64,000 nt of DNA from Chelonoidis abingdonii. Its lineage: Eukaryota > Chordata > Testudines > Testudinidae. Every line of letters begins with the position of its first letter. Position 1 is the stretch's first letter. A program made the position numbers and the translations under genes. Below are positions 44,941 to 55,400 of the stretch, in pieces. The notes under the pieces were generated by a model. That model ran no database searches, was not told where the DNA came from, and worked only from the letters and a program-made list of their open reading frames with translations. The DNA lies in contig NC_133773.1 in NCBI RefSeq assembly GCF_003597395.2, positions 60,253,407-60,317,406 of the forward strand, read 5' to 3'.

Positions 44941-46775
44941 AAGGTGGTGTACCAGGGCTGCCTGGACCATGCAGGCGCGATCAGGATCAGATGCGCTTTG
45001 TCCCTGCGGAGCTTCAGCAGGACCTTGTGCACCAGAGGAAACGGAGGGAAGGCATATAGCAGGCGGTGTCCCCAGGGCAGGAGGAACGCATCCGTGATCG
45101 ATCCCGGGGAAAGACCCTAGAAGGAGCAGAACTCCTGGCACTTCCTGTTCGAGCGGGAGGTGAACAGGTCTACGAGAGGAAACCCCCACCTCTGGAAGAT
45201 GGAATGTATGACGTCTGGCCGAATTGACCACTCGTGGCAGAGGAAGGACCGGCTCAGCCGATCCGCCAGGGCGTTCTGGACCCCCGGGAGAAAGGACGCC
45301 ACTAGGTCCACCTGGTGGGCTACACAGAAGTCCCAGAGTCGAATGGCCTCCTGACACAGGGGAGACGAGTGGGTCCCCCCCATCTGTTGATGTAGTACAT
45401 GGCCGTTGTGTTGTCCGTGAACACAGAAACACAACGGCCACAAAGATGCTGCTGGAATGCCTGACAGGCTAGGTGGACAGCTCTCAACTCCCGGACATTT
45501 ATATGGAGCGTGAGCTCCTGGGCTGACCAAAGGCCCTGGGTACGCAGGCGACCTAGATGGGCCACCCAACCAAGGGATGACGCGTCCGTCGTCAAGGTCA
45601 GCGATGGCTGCTGTGGTTGAAATGGTATTCCCGTGCATACCAGGGACAGATTCAGCCACCAGTCGAGGGAGCGGAGGGGGCTCGGAGGAACCGTGACCAG
45701 GATGTCCATACGGTCCCTGCTCGGGCGGAAGACCGAACGGAGCCACGTTTGAAAGGGCAGCATGCGGAGCCTGGCGTACTTGGTGACATAAGTGCATGCG
45801 GCCATATGCCCCAACAGGCCTAGGCAGGTGCGACCCGAGGTGAGTGGGGAGGCCTGCAGGCCCCGGATGATCAAGGCGATCGTTTGGAAGCATGCCTGGG
45901 GCAAGTAAGCCCTGGTGAGCATGGAGTCCAGGGTTGCTCCTATGAAGTCCAGCCTTTGAGAAGGGATCAGTGTGGATTTCTCCATGTTGAGGAGCAGTCC
46001 CAACCGGGAGAAGAGGGCCATGATTACGCTGATGTGCTGATGGACCTGAGTCTGAGAGGTCCCTTTGATGAGCCAGTCGTCGAGATACGGAAACACATGT
46101 ATCTGCTGCCTGCGGAGGTGTGCGGCGACGACTGCCATGCACTTTGTAAACACCCTCGGGGCCGTGGAGAGGCCAAAGGGGAGGACTGCGAACTGGAAGT
46201 GCTGGTGGTTGATCGTAAACCGAAGGTACTTCCTGTATGGTGGAAAGATGGCAATGTGGAAGTACGCGTCCTTCATGTCGAGGGCAGCGTACCAGTCTCC
46301 AGGATCCAAAGACGGGATAATAGTTCCCAGGGAGACCATGCGTAACTTCAACTTGAGCAGCCACTTGTTGAGCCCCCGCAGGTCTAGAATAGGCCGGAGG
46401 CCTCCCTTGGACTTGAGAATTAGAAAATAGTGGGAGTAAAACCCCTTTCCTCTCTCGGCTATCGGGACCTCCTCTACAGCTCCTGCGGCAAGGAGAGACT
46501 GCACCTCTTGCAAGAGGATTTGCTCGTGAGAGGGGTCCCTGAAGACGGACCGGGATGGGGGGCGGGAAGGCGGGGATGAAGCAAATTGGAGGTGGTATCC
46601 TTGCTTCACCGTGCACAGCACCCAAAGGTCTGAGGTAAGCTGGGACCACACCGGGAGGAAGTAAGAAAGGAGGTCGGAGAAGGGGGGAGAAGGATCCTGT
46701 GTTGAGGCTGGTACGTCGTCCCCAGGCGCACCTTCAAAAGTTGGTCTTAGGCCCTGGTGGAGCCTTAGAGGGCCC
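44811..46775 (-). pseudogene. DIRS reverse transcriptase / RNase H (plus downstream domain), disrupted
   Basis: From 46651 a frame of about 425 codons contains RT motifs LRPILDLRGLN, LDMKDAYFHI, LPFGLSTAP and YLDD (residues 189-192, the catalytic aspartates), then RNase H motifs TTDAS (D356), NVRELRAV (E388) and FTDNTTAMYYIN (D413). In-frame sequence continues upstream to about 46775 with no clear ATG. A frameshift in the G-run near 45375 moves the rest (GGTHSSPLCQEAIRLWDF, ALADRLSR, the fourth RNase H region) to another frame, which then meets a TAG at 45117-45119 and continues to a stop at 44811. That last part (DVIHSIFQRWGFPLVDLF, AFPPFPLVHKVLLKLRRD) is where DIRS elements carry a methyltransferase-like domain; calling it so here is inference. 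Its end overlaps the recombinase frame. Confidence 0.88.
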
Positions 46776-48340
46776 TTGGCTCTGCCCCCCTTGGAGGCAG
46801 ATAAGAGCCACTCTTTGAAGGAGGTCCTGATGGGCCCTAAGGTCTATCGGCGGAGGCCCTGAAGAAGAGGTCCCCACCACAGCCTCATCTGGGGAAGAGG
46901 AGGAAGATACCCCGGGAATGAGGGGGTCCTGAATAGCCCCATGCTCCTGGGGTGGTTCCTGCTCCAGCTGGCCTGGGGAGTCAGGGGGATGTGGGACGTG
47001 CTCTTCCGACTTGTCCGCGGGAGGTGGTGGCCTCTGGTGCCCGATGTTCCGAGGCAGCAGAGTGGGCCTGGTCTAGGGGAGCACCCTGGGCTTGATGGTA
47101 CGCCCAGGGTGTCCAAAAGGATCACTGTTGAGGCCTGGCGTCCTGAGGACGTGTGTACTGAAAGACCCCCGTGGGCACCTCCATGTCCCGGTCCTGGTCG
47201 TAGTAGCTGTCTGCCTGCGAGGAGACGGACGTCTGCCTGGACGGCCACAGAGGAGCAGAAAACCCCGGCGCTGAAGTGCCAACTGATCTTGCACCCCGGG
47301 ACCGTGAAGACCGGTGCCGGTACGCAGAGCGGTACCGAGAGCGAGACCGGGACCTGCGACCAGCCCGGTGCCGGGAGGTCGACCGGGATCTCGAGCCCCT
47401 ATGGCGAGATCTGCTCCGGGAGGAACGGTGTCCGTGACGGTGCTGGGAGCTGAAGCTGTACCGTGAGTAGCAGGATGGGGAGCGAGAGACCGAGCGGCGC
47501 CTTGAGATCGACCAGTGCCTAGAGGTTGATGGCACCACGAGCTCGACCGGTGCCGTGGGGAGTGGTGCCGGGACTGGGAGTGGTGCCAGGAGCGGGAGTT
47601 ACGTCTTGATCTGGAGCGCCCCCGGGATCGCGACCTTATGCGGTGCCGGTCCGCCACGCTGACAGACGACGGTCTGGCCAGGGACGGCTTGCCCATGGAT
47701 GGTGGTACCCACACCGGCGGTGCCGGGGGTAAGGGCGGTGCTGGCTCAGTCATGACGATCAAGTCCCTCGCCGCCGAGAACATCTCTGGAGTTGACGGCA
47801 AAGTGAGCTCTACCACGGCGGGTGCCGGGGAGCTGCCAGGCGCCGGACTCAACGGCCCTCGTGGGGCTGGAGTCAACGGTGCCGGTTTAGGCGGTGCTGC
47901 GGCAGGTGTTGGTGCCGGGTGGGCTGACTTGGGCGCTGTGTCTGGCTGCGACGCGGGTGTTGTCGAGCCTGTCTGAGGTTTCGCCGTCTTCGACCTCGGG
48001 GAGAGGGAGCGGCGCGGAGTTGACTTCAGTGCCAGCTGCGGCCAGTGCTGGGAAGCCTTAGGCGTACCGACGGTGCCCGGAACCATAGGGGCAGTCTCGC
48101 TCACCTGCTGGCTCGTCCTCGGTGCCGAAGGTGAGGGTGCTAGTGCCACTTCCATTAGGAGCTGCCTTAACCTAATGTCCCGCTCCTTTTTGGTTCGTGG
48201 CTTAAAAGCCTTGCAAATTGGGCACTTAGAGGACAAGTGCGATTCCCTGAGGCACTTCAGACAGGAGTCGTGGGAATCCCGTCGGCATCGGCCTATGGCA
48301 GGCCGCACATTGCTTGAAGCCCGGTTAGCCAGGCATGAAC
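46734..48340 (-). pseudogene. DIRS gag-like frame with CCHC zinc knuckle and SR-rich region, disrupted
   Basis: The N-terminal part (frame opening at 48308) holds C16-x2-C19-x4-H24-x4-C29, an exact retroviral-type zinc knuckle, then KAFKPRTKKERDIRLRQLLME, a standard DIRS gag block. A Pro/Ala-rich stretch and an Arg/Ser-rich tract (SRSRGRSRSRRNSRS, then further SR repeats in the next frame) suggest a basic nucleic-acid-binding domain. The frame changes near 47540, a TGA interrupts at about 47119-47121, and it changes again near 46995 to end at TGA 46734-46736. A further frame break lies just upstream of the knuckle, and a TAA lies shortly after the likely true ATG near 48340. The last residues overlap the start of the RT frame. 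Role inferred: particle/RNA-binding protein. Confidence 0.75.
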
Positions 48341-48818
48341 TCCGGCACCGGGTGCGGGGCAGGGGTTACCCCCCAAACCCTGCCGATTCACTATATAACT
48401 AACAACTACAACTATAACTATAACTAATCCAACTAACTATATAAGAACAAACAACTAGAACTATGGTTAGAAAACGAGAATAACTTCCATTAGGAGCTGC
48501 CTTAACCTAATGTCTCGCTCCTTTTTGGTCCGTGGCTTAAAAGCCTTGCAAATTGGGCACTTAGAGGACAAGTGCGATTCCCTGAGGCACTTCAGACAGG
48601 AGTCGTGGGAATCCCGTCGGCATCGGCCTATGGCAGGCCGCACATTGCTTGAAGCCCGGTTAGCCAGGCATGAACTCCGGCACCGGGTGCGGGGCAGGGG
48701 TTACCCCCCAAACCCTGCCGATTCACTATATAACTAACAACTACAACTATAACTATAACTAATCCAACTAACTATATAAGAACAAACAACTAGAACTATG
48801 GTTAGAAAAACGAGAATT
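48149..48818. repeat. Tandem direct duplication of 335 bp at the DIRS gag 5' end
   Basis: 48151-48485 and 48486-48818 are nearly identical (offset 335 bp): both contain TCCATTAGGAGCTGCC, AAGCCTTGCAAATTGGGC, GGGCAGGGGTTACCCCCC and an ACTATAACTATAACTAA run. In element direction the upstream copy encodes the knuckle and ends in a TAA shortly after RQLLME, so the duplication adds an extra gag start that leads nowhere. Confidence 0.92.
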
Positions 48819-48870
48819 AGAACTACGAGTAGCTAGGGAAGGTGGAGGTCAGCTAAGCTGCACTTCATTG

Positions 48871-49064
48871 TTCCAACGACCGACACGGGCGGGAAGAAGG
48901 AACTGAGGGGTGGCCGGGTCGGCTGGGGTATATATGCGGCGCCACTCAGGGGGCGCCCAGCCGACCCGCCGAGTGTTGCTAGGGTAAAAGTTTCTCCGAT
49001 GAACGTGCATGCGGCGCGCACACACCTCACTGGAATGGATATGAACAATCACTCAAAGAAGAAA
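48871..49064 (-). repeat. Left (5') inverted terminal repeat of the DIRS element
   Basis: The reverse complement of about 43470-43637 with about 90% identity by eye: shared blocks GTGTGTGCGCGCCGCATGCA, CGGAGAAACTTTTACCCTAG, CAACACTCGGCGGG, CAGCCGACCCGGCCA and CAGTTCCTTCTT. The outermost 38 bp (TTTCTTCTTTGAGTGATTGT in element sense) differ from the other end but match the internal complementary region. A TATATA-like motif (CGCATATATA) lies in the repeat and could serve the promoter. Confidence 0.9.
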
Positions 49065-49151
49065 TGGGACACCTTAGTTAAAATCAAAGTTGATAGTATT
49101 TGTGGAGGTAATCTTTGCAAAAAATTTCCTTTGTGCTTTGATAGTATAATC

Positions 49152-49459
49152 CAGGGGTCGGCAACCTTTCAGAAGTGATGTGCTGAGTCTTCATTTATTC
49201 ACTCTAATTTAAGATTTCACGTACCAGTAATACGTTAACGTTTTTAGAAGGTCTCTTTCTATAAGTCTCTAATATGTAACTAAACTCTTGTTGTATGTAA
49301 AGTAAGTAACGTTTTTAAAATGTTTAAGAAACTTGATTTAAAATTAAATTAAAATGCACAGCTCCCTGGACCAATGGCCAGGACCCAGGAGTGTGAGTGC
49401 CACTGAAAATCAGCTCGCATGCCGCCTTCGGCACCTGTGCCATAGGTTGCATACCCCTG
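49152..49459. mobile_element. hAT-type MITE next to the DIRS element
   Basis: Ends CAGGGGTCGGCAACCT and AGGTTGCATACCCCTG are inverted repeats; GTATAATC (49144-49151) and GTACAATC (49460-49467) are 7/8 duplications. 308 bp, non-coding. Confidence 0.88.
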
Positions 49460-49467
49460 GTACAATC

Positions 49468-52400
49468 AAAGGTGAGTCAGGTCTTTTGTAAGCACTCCTG
49501 TTCTGAACAGTCCATCAGACTGTGGGATAAATGAGGAAAGTGATAAAGCTTTTAAAACTCAATGAAGTTTGGCTATATCCAGGAATCAACCCACTATCCT
49601 GTACCAACGGAAAATGGAGCCATATAAGTATTCTATTTTTGTGTGATACTTGATAATATCCCTTCATAGTACTTTGCATGGGACAACAATTCTATTTAGG
49701 ATTGGACAGACATTAATAATGAGGTAACCCATGAAACTGAATGCTATAAATATCAGAATGGATATAAATGGTACAAAGAATAACTAACTGTCATCTGCCC
49801 TTCACCAGCTCGTTACAGTCCATTACATTGTCTTAAGGGTTTCATTTAGTTGGTTTTACCTTAGTTTGTGGCCTTTTAAGCCCTCTCTAACTTGAAGCTC
49901 TGACTGGCCTCACTAGTACTTGCAATGCAAAGTTACTAATGTTGCAGAGGCCTGAACAGGACAAACATTGTATTTGTTGTCATCACTACATTTAGAAACA
50001 CTGCCTCACAATTTCCACTACGATGAGTCCATGTGTCTAGCAGCATCTGGGCAAAGGTTTCAACTAGTTACAACACTTTTATATTTGAAATAGCATTAGG
50101 GGCTTTGATTTTCTGTCAGAGGAACTTTCAAATGACTGTCAGGAACCTCTGAAGGGAATAAGAAAAAGATAAAGGATTATATAAGATTTTATTCAAAGGT
50201 CCATCTAAAATTTAAGATTCTCAGCTGTGTTTATCCATAAATGTCTGACTCTCGCTTGCTTGCTTTGAATCTTATGATAAACAGAAATACTGGCGATATT
50301 TAATGTTTGTATGAACAAAGTATTAAAAAAAAGTAATGGTTTTGATTTAAGAGGAGATAGGAGAAAACATGACTGAAAAGGGGAAAAAACCCAAGAAGCA
50401 AATGGAGAGGAAGGTTATAGAAGGACAGAACTGTTAGTTTTCAATAAGAGAGTCTTCAATGATGTTCCCAGCCATGTATTTTAAAACTTAAATATCACAA
50501 TCAAGACATAACCTATAATATAATTTAAAAGCCTTCCAGCTAAATTTGCTATTATCTCAAACTATCAAAAGTGAAATGCTTGAGCATTCTAATACACATT
50601 TCACTATTTGTGGTAAATAGTCTACCTTTTACATTTCATTCTAGCTAGAGAGTGAATCTTAACTATTCAGTTTCCCTTTTGTTTCTAGTTAATTTTGTTT
50701 ACGGGTCTCATACACTTGCACAATATTGGTTTTGGTTTTCAGAGCGCAGAGAAATAGTTAAGCAATTTAAAAAAAATAATACATTTTCATTCAGATAAGG
50801 TATTCTAAAATCCTTTAAAAATCTATTTTTTGGCCTAAAACTTGTTGATAGTTTTTTTTTTAATTTAAAATATCTATATAATAAATATTGCCAGTATACA
50901 CCTTAACATACACATTGTGTGAAACATTTTCGTTACTCTAAGGGCCAAAAAGCAACAGGCTCTGTAGGTGAAGTCAGAATGGTTCAGATTTAAAATACTA
51001 TTTCAAACCACCATAAATGGATCCTTTATCTGAGAGTGTGGAAAAAAGGGGTCAAACGCTATGGAATGTGAATAGTCCCACAGTTTAAGCTTTAAACCAC
51101 CTGGTTTAGCCAATATAACTACATTATTGTAATAGTCTCCTACATCAAACTATTTAACTGCCTTAAATGTTTTATTCAGACATAGGTAACGCTATATGTA
51201 GCCATAACTATAGCAACCAGAATTGCTTTGCAAATCCTATTTTCAAAATCTGTAAACTCTTTTAAAGTGTAATCATTTGCATGAGGATGGGAACAGATGT
51301 ATATTAAATCTACTCCATGAGCTTTCTAATGGGAAGTTGCTAATACTGAGTATCAGAGCTACTGATAACTGCATTAAAATTAAAACTCAGATTCTTGTCA
51401 GTGGAATGTTTTTTGTTTTTAGTGGAAATGTTATTTCACACTTCCACTGGCTAGGAACTTCATTGTAAGCAGGTGTTCAGCTGCTCTTATGAATTTCTGC
51501 ACAAAGGTATGGGAAGAAGAATTACCTACATAAAACTGTATAATTCTGCACAATTAGATTTGAGTAATTGTCCCTAAATTTAAAAGGGACATCACCTTGA
51601 AAAATTTAATTTTAACTCCACTGGAGCTTTTACTGACCCTTGACCACACCCAGCACCACTGCTTGGCCCTCTGAAAGTGCTCACTGTGGCACCCCTATTA
51701 ATTCCATGCAGGAAATATCCATTATCATTAGGGTGAAGCAGGATTCTCTCATATGTGTGTTTACCTCTACCCCAATAAATTAAGTCAGATTAAAAGCTTT
51801 ATTTTCTGGTAGCGATAAGAGGTTTCCACCTGACTCTGTCTCTGCAGATGTTTATCTTCTGTGAAATAGCCACAGATCGTGCTGGAGATCAAAGAGAAAT
51901 AGAATCCTGGGNTGTCCCTCTTCGTCTGTCCATCTGTCCCTCTGGACCCACCCACCCTCCCTCTGCCCTGGTTTTCCAGAGGACAGGTGCATAGGATGAA
52001 AAAAAACCAAGAGTGTTTTCCTGAAATAGCTAGTTCTATTAAAGTAAATCTTGGCAGATCTTTTCTCTTCCAGAATGTGTCATGCTCCACTTTTTGAATG
52101 CCTGAGTTTGGGGCAAAATGAATGAAGAAACAAACAGTCTCCTATCATGTACTGAAGGAAGAGCTTATAATTCTAACAAATGTTTCTGGAGTACAAGTCA
52201 TGAAATAAGATGAGACATAACCTGGAAACTCTGACCCACACCACATTCCTTGTGCATTGTGGTATTTTGGGTGAGGAGATAACCCTGGCCTCACATCAGC
52301 GTCTTATTTTCATGAAGGGACCCAATCACTCTTGATGATTTCTTCACATTGTTTTGCATTTTTGGAGGAGTAGTTACAGATTTTAAGGGAAGTTCCTAAA

Positions 52401-55400
52401 ACTCTCTCTCACGTGCTTTTCCTCATGTTACAATCTCCGTGCATGAGACCAAAGGACACAGGAGCTGACAATAAACAGAAGACATTCTGGTTCTGAAACC
52501 TTGGAAATAAATGCCCGGACTCACTGAGTCTTTTCTGCATTGATTGGATGCTGGCTTTGTGCCCATCTTGAATGTACATTATGAACATATAGCATTATGA
52601 ACACACTGTGGAGAAAGGACGGATAACAAGAAGATTGAAGAGATAACATTTTGTACTGGCACAGACAATTACCAGGTCCACCAGTCTTAAGTCTCCAAGA
52701 GAGGTTGAAGCAACAGTGGAAGCTTGAATCTTCACCCTGAATTTCAGTTTGTTCAGCCTCATGAGGACTAACACGCTCCACAACCCATTATATATATTTC
52801 TGATAAGCAAATGAAATAAAGCCCTGAGCAATTTTAGCTTTCAGGGACAGGCACAATTGCCCCTGTCCTTTGCAGATAAAATTCTGTGATCCTTAATTTT
52901 GTATTCAATGCCCAGGTACTGTGTTAATAGGTTCTAAGATACAGTGTCTTAACATGAACTATGCTTTTTCTGCCTCTAATTTTTATTTCTGAGTTCTCCC
53001 TGCTATGTCTCCATGAAAATTAATTTGATTTACAAAAACAGCCTCCATAAGCATTGGTAATAGCCTGGATGAATCAAGCTTTGTTATGCTTAAGTAACGG
53101 AACATCTGGAAGAAGACTGCATTAGTTGTAAGATCAAACTATCTATGCTCATGATAATTTGATTACAGTGAAGTTGATAAAAAACGTATCTATTCCTTCA
53201 CACAGGCAAGCCTCAGTAGAACAAGGCAAAATTTCTAAGTGAATATTAGCTTTTGCATACCATATTCCATATTTTCAATGCCGTCTTGGACAGATCAGGC
53301 ACTTTAGGGCTACAGGAGTCACGTTCGTGTGGTTTTGGAGTGGAGTTCAATCTCTAATTCTGAGGGAGTTTACTCCCTCTTCCATCCAATGAGTCACAGA
53401 GAGGGCATGGAATATAAGTGCTCAAGTGCTTGTAATAAGTTTGCCAAATAAAGGATGAGGACATGGAGAGGAAAGTTGGCAAGGCTGAAGGTCTTAAAAA
53501 TAAAATCCACACATATATTGCTTATATGTTTATTTTACATAGTATCTTGTTAGGAGATGGAAAGTATTCAAACACGATAATCTACTTCATGTGACCAACT
53601 GTTAAAACACACACACACACACACACACACACTGATGTTTATTTAGCAGCTATTTGTACCCTAGAAAGGAGAAGAGTTGAAAAACCCTTAAACTGAATTA
53701 AGGAGTTTAAGGATTCTAAAATCCCAGCTAGCAAGTAGCTTAACATTTGGGAGAACGTTCATACACACCACAGAGCTGCTGAGTGTTATAGGAAATTTAA
53801 CTACAGCTGAACAGGGTGCCCAGGCCCCAACAGCATTAAGTCAGCTGATCACACTGTCATAATCAGCATTTGCAGTTGAAGAGTGTTAATTAGCTAGGAA
53901 AATTAAAACAAGATAGTGATTAAATGCACAGAAGGAAGCAAAGAGGAAACGATACAATTACTGATAGAAAAAATACTTTCTATTTTTGTGTCAACTTTCT
54001 TTAATAAGCCTTTAATATAAAAAGACTTTCAAAAAAGAAAATTGTATTGCCATAAATAGATAAAGCTCCTCAATGGCTGCCAAATGCATCTGGACCAGAT
54101 GTGACAATATGCTGGATCAAAACCTCTCAATCTAACACACATTTAACAAACAGCTGCATATTTCATCCCAAATGAAGGCCTGGAAAGGAGAGTTCACTTT
54201 ATTCTGGATGCAGGTATCATAGCAGATCTCACAAAGCAACAGAGGCGCATCATCTAAGGATCTTTTTCACATTAAGAATCCTATTAGAAGAAAAACACTA
54301 AAAGGTAATTGAATTTCCCTCAGTTATCTTCATCTCTGTCAGCTCCTGCTACAATAACTTACTCTCCAGAGCAGAGATAACTCAATTCTGTCCAGCAAGC
54401 ATATGTTATGAATCTCCAAAGCAAACTTGTCTAAATCATTCTGGTCTTCTATCAAGGTTGGCTGTGGATATAAACTCTGACAGAAAGCAAACAAATTTAT
54501 TTTTATCTTTTCAATAATTCACTTCCTCATGCTTTGATGGAAGAATCTAAAGACATATAGGTTTCCACTAATTCTGGAATTATAAAGACCAGCTGAAAAT
54601 GTTGCATCTGCAAACTAAGCTATTAAAAATTGCTTAATTAACCCTATTATTTTTAGCAAAATTGATGGTGAAATCTTGCCATAGCAATGTTTAACCTTTC
54701 TACAGATTTGCATGAACAAAACCGTCCTTTCATGTTTTATTTCCAAAGTTTGTTTCAAAATGGTTTTGATGTTTGCACTTTCACATTCAAAGAAAGTAAA
54801 TCTTATTTATACAGATTAATGTCAACAGAAAAAAAATTCTATTCTTATTTAGCTTTATTCTTTTCTTCAGTTCTCTTTTCATGTCTCAAAGTGATTTTTA
54901 AGAGTACAAAATATATTGATGATCAGCTAAAACAGCAAATGACTTTTATAAAAATATACGTAATCATTTTGGAAAGGGATGTCTGGCTTTTAAATTTTTT
55001 AAAATTACACATCTGTATTACAAAACTCTACTCTAATATCAAACATGGAAAGAAGAAAAGCATTCCCCAAAATGTAATGAGAATACAGTGAAAAAAATGA
55101 AATCCTTTAGATCTGAATATTATTTACTGTTAAAATTTAAATGTATTAACAGCAGTGCCAAATACTGTTAGACTTTAGTGAATAATAATAGACATATTTT
55201 TGGGACCTTAAATTCCTATTATAAACAGTAAGTGAAGTAAGCGTTATGAACACCTCAAAACTCACTTCTTCAATGTGACAAATTATATCCTCTACATTTA
55301 AAAAAAGCCTCGTTCTTAAGATATATGCATTTGCTTCCCAAACATACTACCCTCATCCTCGCCTTTCCCTTCTCCTGCCCCACTCGGTTTTAATCTCCTC

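Larger units (their letters stand above)
43405..49064 (-). mobile_element. DIRS-type tyrosine-recombinase retrotransposon, near full length
   Basis: Seen, in element direction (right to left): left inverted terminal repeat (48871-49064), gag-like frame with CCHC knuckle, reverse transcriptase/RNase H frame, overlapping tyrosine-recombinase frame, internal complementary region (43654-43754), and right inverted terminal repeat (43405-43637). There is no integrase, protease or flanking target duplication. Known: this arrangement defines DIRS1-like elements, which copy via a circular intermediate and integrate with a tyrosine recombinase. All three frames carry frameshifts or stops, so this copy is inactive on its own. 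It lies in the same orientation as the host BEACH-family gene. A shorter, more diverged relative sits at 791-2475. The limits follow from matching both ends to the internal region, which leaves a shared TTT. Confidence 0.92.

Noticed and set aside
45884..46430. Two + strand frames of 121-153 codons antisense to RT
   Set aside because: They are mirror images of the conserved RT coding strand with no family resemblance.
45117..46649. 510-codon frame overlapping the RT frame
   Set aside because: Its larger part is the out-of-frame shadow of the RT/RNase H sequence; only the portion below about 45375 is genuine and is included in the RT entry.
46941..47976. + strand frames of 112-170 codons opposite gag
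   Set aside because: Explained by the GC-rich, repetitive SR/PA codons of the gag strand.
48391..48440. CRISPR-like short repeats (ACTATAACTATAACTAA)
   Set aside because: A simple tandem run in the DIRS 5' region, duplicated with the 335-bp unit; no spacer structure.
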